Below, piece after piece: positions 15,065-17,905 of a DNA stretch of 17,905 nt. How positions within the stretch are numbered: the stretch's first letter is position 1; each line of letters starts with the position of its first letter. Position numbers and translations under genes: made by a program. The stretch lies in NCBI GenBank assembly GCA_023404805.1, contig JAEYAL010000182.1:1-17905 (forward strand), in the 5' to 3' direction. Below the pieces are notes generated by a model that was given only the letters and a program-made list of their open reading frames with translations, made no database searches and was not told where the DNA came from. Source of the stretch: Actinomycetes bacterium. GTDB lineage: Bacteria; Actinomycetota; Thermoleophilia; Solirubrobacterales; Solirubrobacteraceae.

Positions 15065-15742
15065 GTGGCTCAAACGAAGGCACGCCAGCCGTCTGCGCGG
15101 TCGGCACCGCGCAAGCGGTCCGCCACGCAGAGCCGGCCGACGAAGAAGCGCGGCGCCGCCCGCGCGCGTCGCCGCTGGCCGGTCTGGCTGGCTGCGGTCG
15201 CGATGCTCGCCGGCGGCGCCTACGTGGTCACGCACCCGCTCGTCGACCATGCGGTGCAGGAGATCGCGCTGCCGCTCCGCCACGAAGACGTCATCCGCCA
15301 GCAGGCTGAGGAGAAGGGCCTCGATCCGTCGCTGATCGCTGCGGTGATCTACACCGAGACCCATTTCGTGCCGCGCGAGTCGTCGGCCGGGGCGCAGGGG
15401 CTGATGCAGATCACGCCGGAGACCGCCGAGTTCATCGCGCACCGCAGCGGCGGCACCGCGTTCGAACAGGCCGATCTCGACTCACCGCAGATCAACATCG
15501 CCTATGGCACCTACTACCTGCGCTACCTGCTGCGCCGCTTCGACGCGAACGTCGTCCTGGGCCTGGCGGCCTACAACGGCGGTGAAGGCAACGTCGAACG
15601 GTGGGTCGCCGAGGCGGCTGAACGAGGCGAGGAGTTCACCGCCGACGACATCCCGTTCCCGGAGACGCGGCACTACGTCAAGAACGTGCTGAAGGCCCAG
15701 CAGGAGTACCGGGCGACCTACGCCGACGAGCTCGGCCTGTAG
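15065..15742 (+). CDS. Membrane-anchored lytic transglycosylase (Slt-like)
   Basis: A 225-residue protein that should cleave the glycan strand of peptidoglycan to 1,6-anhydro products. Residues 1-38 are very basic and probably cytoplasmic; one membrane helix spans about 39-56 (PVWLAAVAMLAGGAYVVTHP). The catalytic domain (about 70-220) has YTETHFVP with the expected catalytic Glu98, then SSAGAQGLMQITPETA, YGTYYLRYLL and LAAYNGGEGNVERW, the standard SLT signatures. This matches short single-domain SLT proteins rather than the large E. coli Slt70. The GTG at 15065 is chosen because upstream in-frame codons give no plausible protein start and no ribosome site. Its start is 140 bases from that of the C40 peptidase on the other strand, suggesting joint cell-wall remodelling. 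Confidence 0.91.
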   Translation: MAQTKARQPSARSAPRKRSATQSRPTKKRGAARARRRWPVWLAAVAMLAGGAYVVTHPLVDHAVQEIALPLRHEDVIRQQAEEKGLDPSLIAAVIYTETHFVPRESSAGAQGLMQITPETAEFIAHRSGGTAFEQADLDSPQINIAYGTYYLRYLLRRFDANVVLGLAAYNGGEGNVERWVAEAAERGEEFTADDIPFPETRHYVKNVLKAQQEYRATYADELGL

Positions 15743-15826
15743 CGCCGCATCGGCCGACGGCGGGCACGCGATCAGGCGCGGCGGCCGTCTGCAACGCGAA
15801 GCGCGACCGGCGCCCGAGTTCCCGCG

Positions 15827-15832
15827 TAGGCT
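15827..15832 (+). promoter_or_regulatory. Putative -10 (TAGGCT) for the fasciclin lipoprotein
   Basis: TAGGCT, identical to the polA hexamer, is followed by GGACGGC and an A at 15840, the likely start. A second candidate, TACGAT, lies at 15849-15854. Either gives a leader of about 30-50 bases that includes the GGAG seven bases before the ATG at 15890. Confidence 0.4.
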
Positions 15833-15889
15833 GGACGGCACCGGATCCTACGATCCTGCACCCTTCGACGCCTCCCGTGGAGACCGTGC

Positions 15890-16531
15890 ATGCGCACACC
15901 CTCATTCGCTCTCGTCTCGGCCACGTTTGCGGTCGCGCTGTTCGCAGCCGGCTGCGGTGACGACGAGCCGGGCACAGCGGAACCGGGGACCCCTCAGGCC
16001 AGCACCGCGCCGGTGCCCGAGACGACGCCTTCGCCCGCGCCGTCGACCCCGGGCGGCAGCCCCGACGATCCGGGCTCCGAGCCGCCGCAGGGCAGCACGA
16101 AGGCCAGCGACGACACGATCACCGAGTCGATCGAGAACTCCGCCGACCTCACCAGCCTCAAGACCGCCGTCGGCGCAGCAGGCCTCGGCAGCACGCTCGA
16201 GCAGCCTGGCCCATACACCGTGTTCGCGCCGAACAACGACGCGTTCGCCAAGCTCGGCTCGCGTCTCGACACGCTCCTGCAGCCTGCCGCGAAGTCCGAC
16301 CTCGCGAACATCCTCAAGTTCCACGTGGTCAGCGGAGAGCTGAAGGTCAAAGACCTCAAGGACGACGAGCTCCTCACGACGCTCCAGGGCGACCGCCTGC
16401 GCGTCTCCAAGAAGGGCAACACCGTCACGATCGGCAACAGCCTCGGCAAGACGACCATCGTCGCGGCCGACACGGACGCGTCGAACGGCGTGATCCACCT
16501 CGTCGACACGGTGCTGACGCCGAAGGAATAG
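15890..16531 (+). CDS. Fasciclin (FAS1) domain lipoprotein
   Basis: A 213-residue exported protein. It starts MRTPSFALVSATFAVALFAAGC, a lipoprotein-type signal with the lipid-attachment cysteine at 22; the residue at -3 is alanine, not the usual leucine, so lipidation is likely but not certain. Residues 23-75 are a Pro/Thr/Ser/Gly-rich spacer. Residues 75-213 form one FAS1 domain with both conserved boxes: PYTVFAPNNDAFAKL near 107-121 and FHVV ... NGVIHLVDTVLTP at the end. FAS1 domains mediate adhesion to other proteins or surface polymers. The ATG at 15890 is fixed by GGAG seven bases upstream and by the signal peptide. It converges on the M1 peptidase gene, with 45 bases between stops. The binding partner is unknown. 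Confidence 0.93.
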   Translation: MRTPSFALVSATFAVALFAAGCGDDEPGTAEPGTPQASTAPVPETTPSPAPSTPGGSPDDPGSEPPQGSTKASDDTITESIENSADLTSLKTAVGAAGLGSTLEQPGPYTVFAPNNDAFAKLGSRLDTLLQPAAKSDLANILKFHVVSGELKVKDLKDDELLTTLQGDRLRVSKKGNTVTIGNSLGKTTIVAADTDASNGVIHLVDTVLTPKE

Positions 16532-16576
16532 CCGCGCCGCTCGGGGTGGCGGGCTCGATGTCCCGCGCGACGCGGC

Positions 16577-17905
16577 TCAGGTGCCGCGGCCCGGAGCCAG
16601 GCCCCAGCGGGCCCAGAGCGGCTCGACCTTGCGGCCGCCTGCGCGGTTGAACTCGCGGCGCAGGTTCGCACCGGACAGGAAGCCCGTCCCGTACTTCGTG
16701 ACGATCTTGCGCATGGTGCGCTCGAACTTCGCGTTGCCCATCGCGTCGCGGATCTCGCGCATCGCGCACACGGGGTTGTCGTAGACGAGGCCGTACTGCC
16801 CGACGTGCTTGTTCCAATAGGCCATCGACCCGGTGATGAACGTCGTCGGCGCCGCGACGGTGAACCGCCGGGCGGGGTAGCACGTCGGCCGCGGCAGGTC
16901 GGACGCGGTCGTCCACGTGTACTCCAGGAAGCTCGTCATGCCCTCGTCGACCCACGGCTCGCGGAACTGGTCGTTGCCGACGAGCCCGTAGAACCACTGG
17001 TGGGCGGTCTCGTGCCGGGTCACCTCGGAGGTGGCATCGGTGATCACCGCCCCGGGGTACTCCATGCCGCCGCCCGCTTCGATACGGGCCACGATCACGT
17101 CGAACTCGGGGTACGGGTAGTCCGGCAGACGCGTCTCGAGCTGCTCGAGCGCGCCGATGGCCTGATCGAGCGCGTCGCTGCGGTCGCCGCCGGCTTCTCG
17201 CGGGCTCCACGACCGCACGATGGTGCCGCGGCGGGTCTTGCCGGTCACCTCGGCGAAGTTCGTGCCTGCCGCCCAGAAGGTGTCGCGGGCATCGATCACG
17301 CTGGTGGTCGTCGAGGTGGCGCCGCCGGCGTCGGGCGTCGTCGTGGTCGTGCCGGACGCCGCGATCTTGACCGCCGTCGGGTGGTGGAGCGCCAGGGAGA
17401 ACCGCGCCCACGACGACACGAAGCTCTCGCCGTAGGACGAATACGACGGGAGCCGCCAGCCGGTGGCGTCGCGCTGGGCGACGACCGGCAGGGCGTTGCC
17501 GAACATCCGGACGCCTTCAGCGATGCCGAAGCGGTCCTGGATCTCTGGCGCGGTGATCGAGAGCGTCAGCGTGATGGTCGTGCTGGCGCCGGGCGGCAGC
17601 GTGCCAGGCAGCAGGACCTCGAGCGCCGTGCAGTCGCGTTCGGTGCGGCCGGCCGAGCCGCCCGCGATCGCGCTGATCTTGACGGCGCGGTTGCCGCAGC
17701 CGACGGCGCCGTTGCCCCAGAGCCGCAGCCAGACGCGGGCGATGGGGCCGGGGCCCGCGTTCCGCACCGTGACCGCCTCGGTGCCGGTGAAGGCGGTGCC
17801 GTCGCCGGTGGTCGTGAGGTCGGCGTCATACGAGACGGCGTCGGAGTACGGCGTCCGGACCGTGCCCGCGGCCTGGGCGGCGGACGGCGCAGCTGCGGCC
17901 GCGAG
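16577..17905 (-). CDS. Secreted M1-type zinc metallopeptidase, N-terminus beyond window
   Basis: The reading frame runs to the window edge, so the true start is missing; 442 residues are visible. The first visible part (LAAAAAPSAAQAAGTVRTPY) looks like the end of a signal peptide. Next comes a beta-rich N-terminal domain with VWLRLWGN, as in M1 aminopeptidases. The catalytic core has GGGMEYPG, corresponding to the GAMEN exopeptidase loop, then HETAHQWFYG and a glutamate exactly 18 residues later (WVDEG). The two histidines and this glutamate bind zinc, and the HETAH glutamate is catalytic. The sequence ends about 165 residues after HETAH, so the large C-terminal helical domain of classical aminopeptidase N is shortened. 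Substrate is unknown. Any apparent GTG start at 17767 is internal. The protein would act outside the membrane. Confidence 0.92.
   Translation of the reverse strand, partial: LAAAAAPSAAQAAGTVRTPYSDAVSYDADLTTTGDGTAFTGTEAVTVRNAGPGPIARVWLRLWGNGAVGCGNRAVKISAIAGGSAGRTERDCTALEVLLPGTLPPGASTTITLTLSITAPEIQDRFGIAEGVRMFGNALPVVAQRDATGWRLPSYSSYGESFVSSWARFSLALHHPTAVKIAASGTTTTTPDAGGATSTTTSVIDARDTFWAAGTNFAEVTGKTRRGTIVRSWSPREAGGDRSDALDQAIGALEQLETRLPDYPYPEFDVIVARIEAGGGMEYPGAVITDATSEVTRHETAHQWFYGLVGNDQFREPWVDEGMTSFLEYTWTTASDLPRPTCYPARRFTVAAPTTFITGSMAYWNKHVGQYGLVYDNPVCAMREIRDAMGNAKFERTMRKIVTKYGTGFLSGANLRREFNRAGGRKVEPLWARWGLAPGRGT

Noticed and set aside
16549..16566. GCGGG/CCCGC inverted repeat between the fasciclin and M1 gene ends
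   Set aside because: Five base pairs and no T run. The location is right but the structure is too weak to call.

Overview
This window looks like core chromosome from a high-GC actinobacterium. The gene set and protein styles resemble Thermoleophilia/Solirubrobacterales: a polA, rpsA, coaE core, a DUF6328 membrane protein, a coiled-coil C40 peptidase ending in ARHPAGL, and a secreted RCC1 protein. The placement is inferred from protein resemblance and base composition; no marker such as 16S rRNA is present. I see no rRNA, tRNA, CRISPR array, insertion sequence, phage gene or plasmid function.

Layout. 1-1622: the start of an SDR epimerase and an ACT-domain NAD malic enzyme, both on the minus strand. 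1796-3326: a Gfo/Idh/MocA oxidoreductase (minus) divergent from a small hotdog thioesterase (plus). 3441-5117: a secreted seven-bladed RCC1-type propeller (minus). 5336-5823: a DUF6328 membrane protein gene broken by a one-base frameshift. 5834-8473: polA. 8525-10957: a three-PAS hybrid histidine kinase (minus) between polA and rpsA. 11148-13250: rpsA and coaE as a tight pair. 13471-13674: a 67-residue protein that is about half lysine. 13762-15742: two divergent cell-wall enzymes, a C40/NlpC-P60-like endopeptidase and a lytic transglycosylase. 15890-16531: a fasciclin-domain lipoprotein. 16577-17905: a secreted M1-type metallopeptidase cut by the window edge.

The genes mix DNA replication, translation and CoA synthesis with central metabolism and envelope functions. 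Most transcription units hold one gene, and only rpsA-coaE is clearly an operon. No gene-free stretch exceeds about 220 bases.

The strongest unlisted signal is promoter architecture. At seven starts (eight with a weaker case) a TANNNT hexamer, most often TAG-something-T, ends 6-9 bases before the start codon. This predicts transcripts that are leaderless or have only a few leader bases. Genes with a clear Shine-Dalgarno (the kinase, the lysine-rich protein and the fasciclin lipoprotein) instead have their -10 further upstream. I do not see a convincing new multi-gene system. The best individual oddities are the DUF6328 frameshift, the lysine-rich protein, and the seven evenly spaced cysteine pairs in the RCC1 protein.
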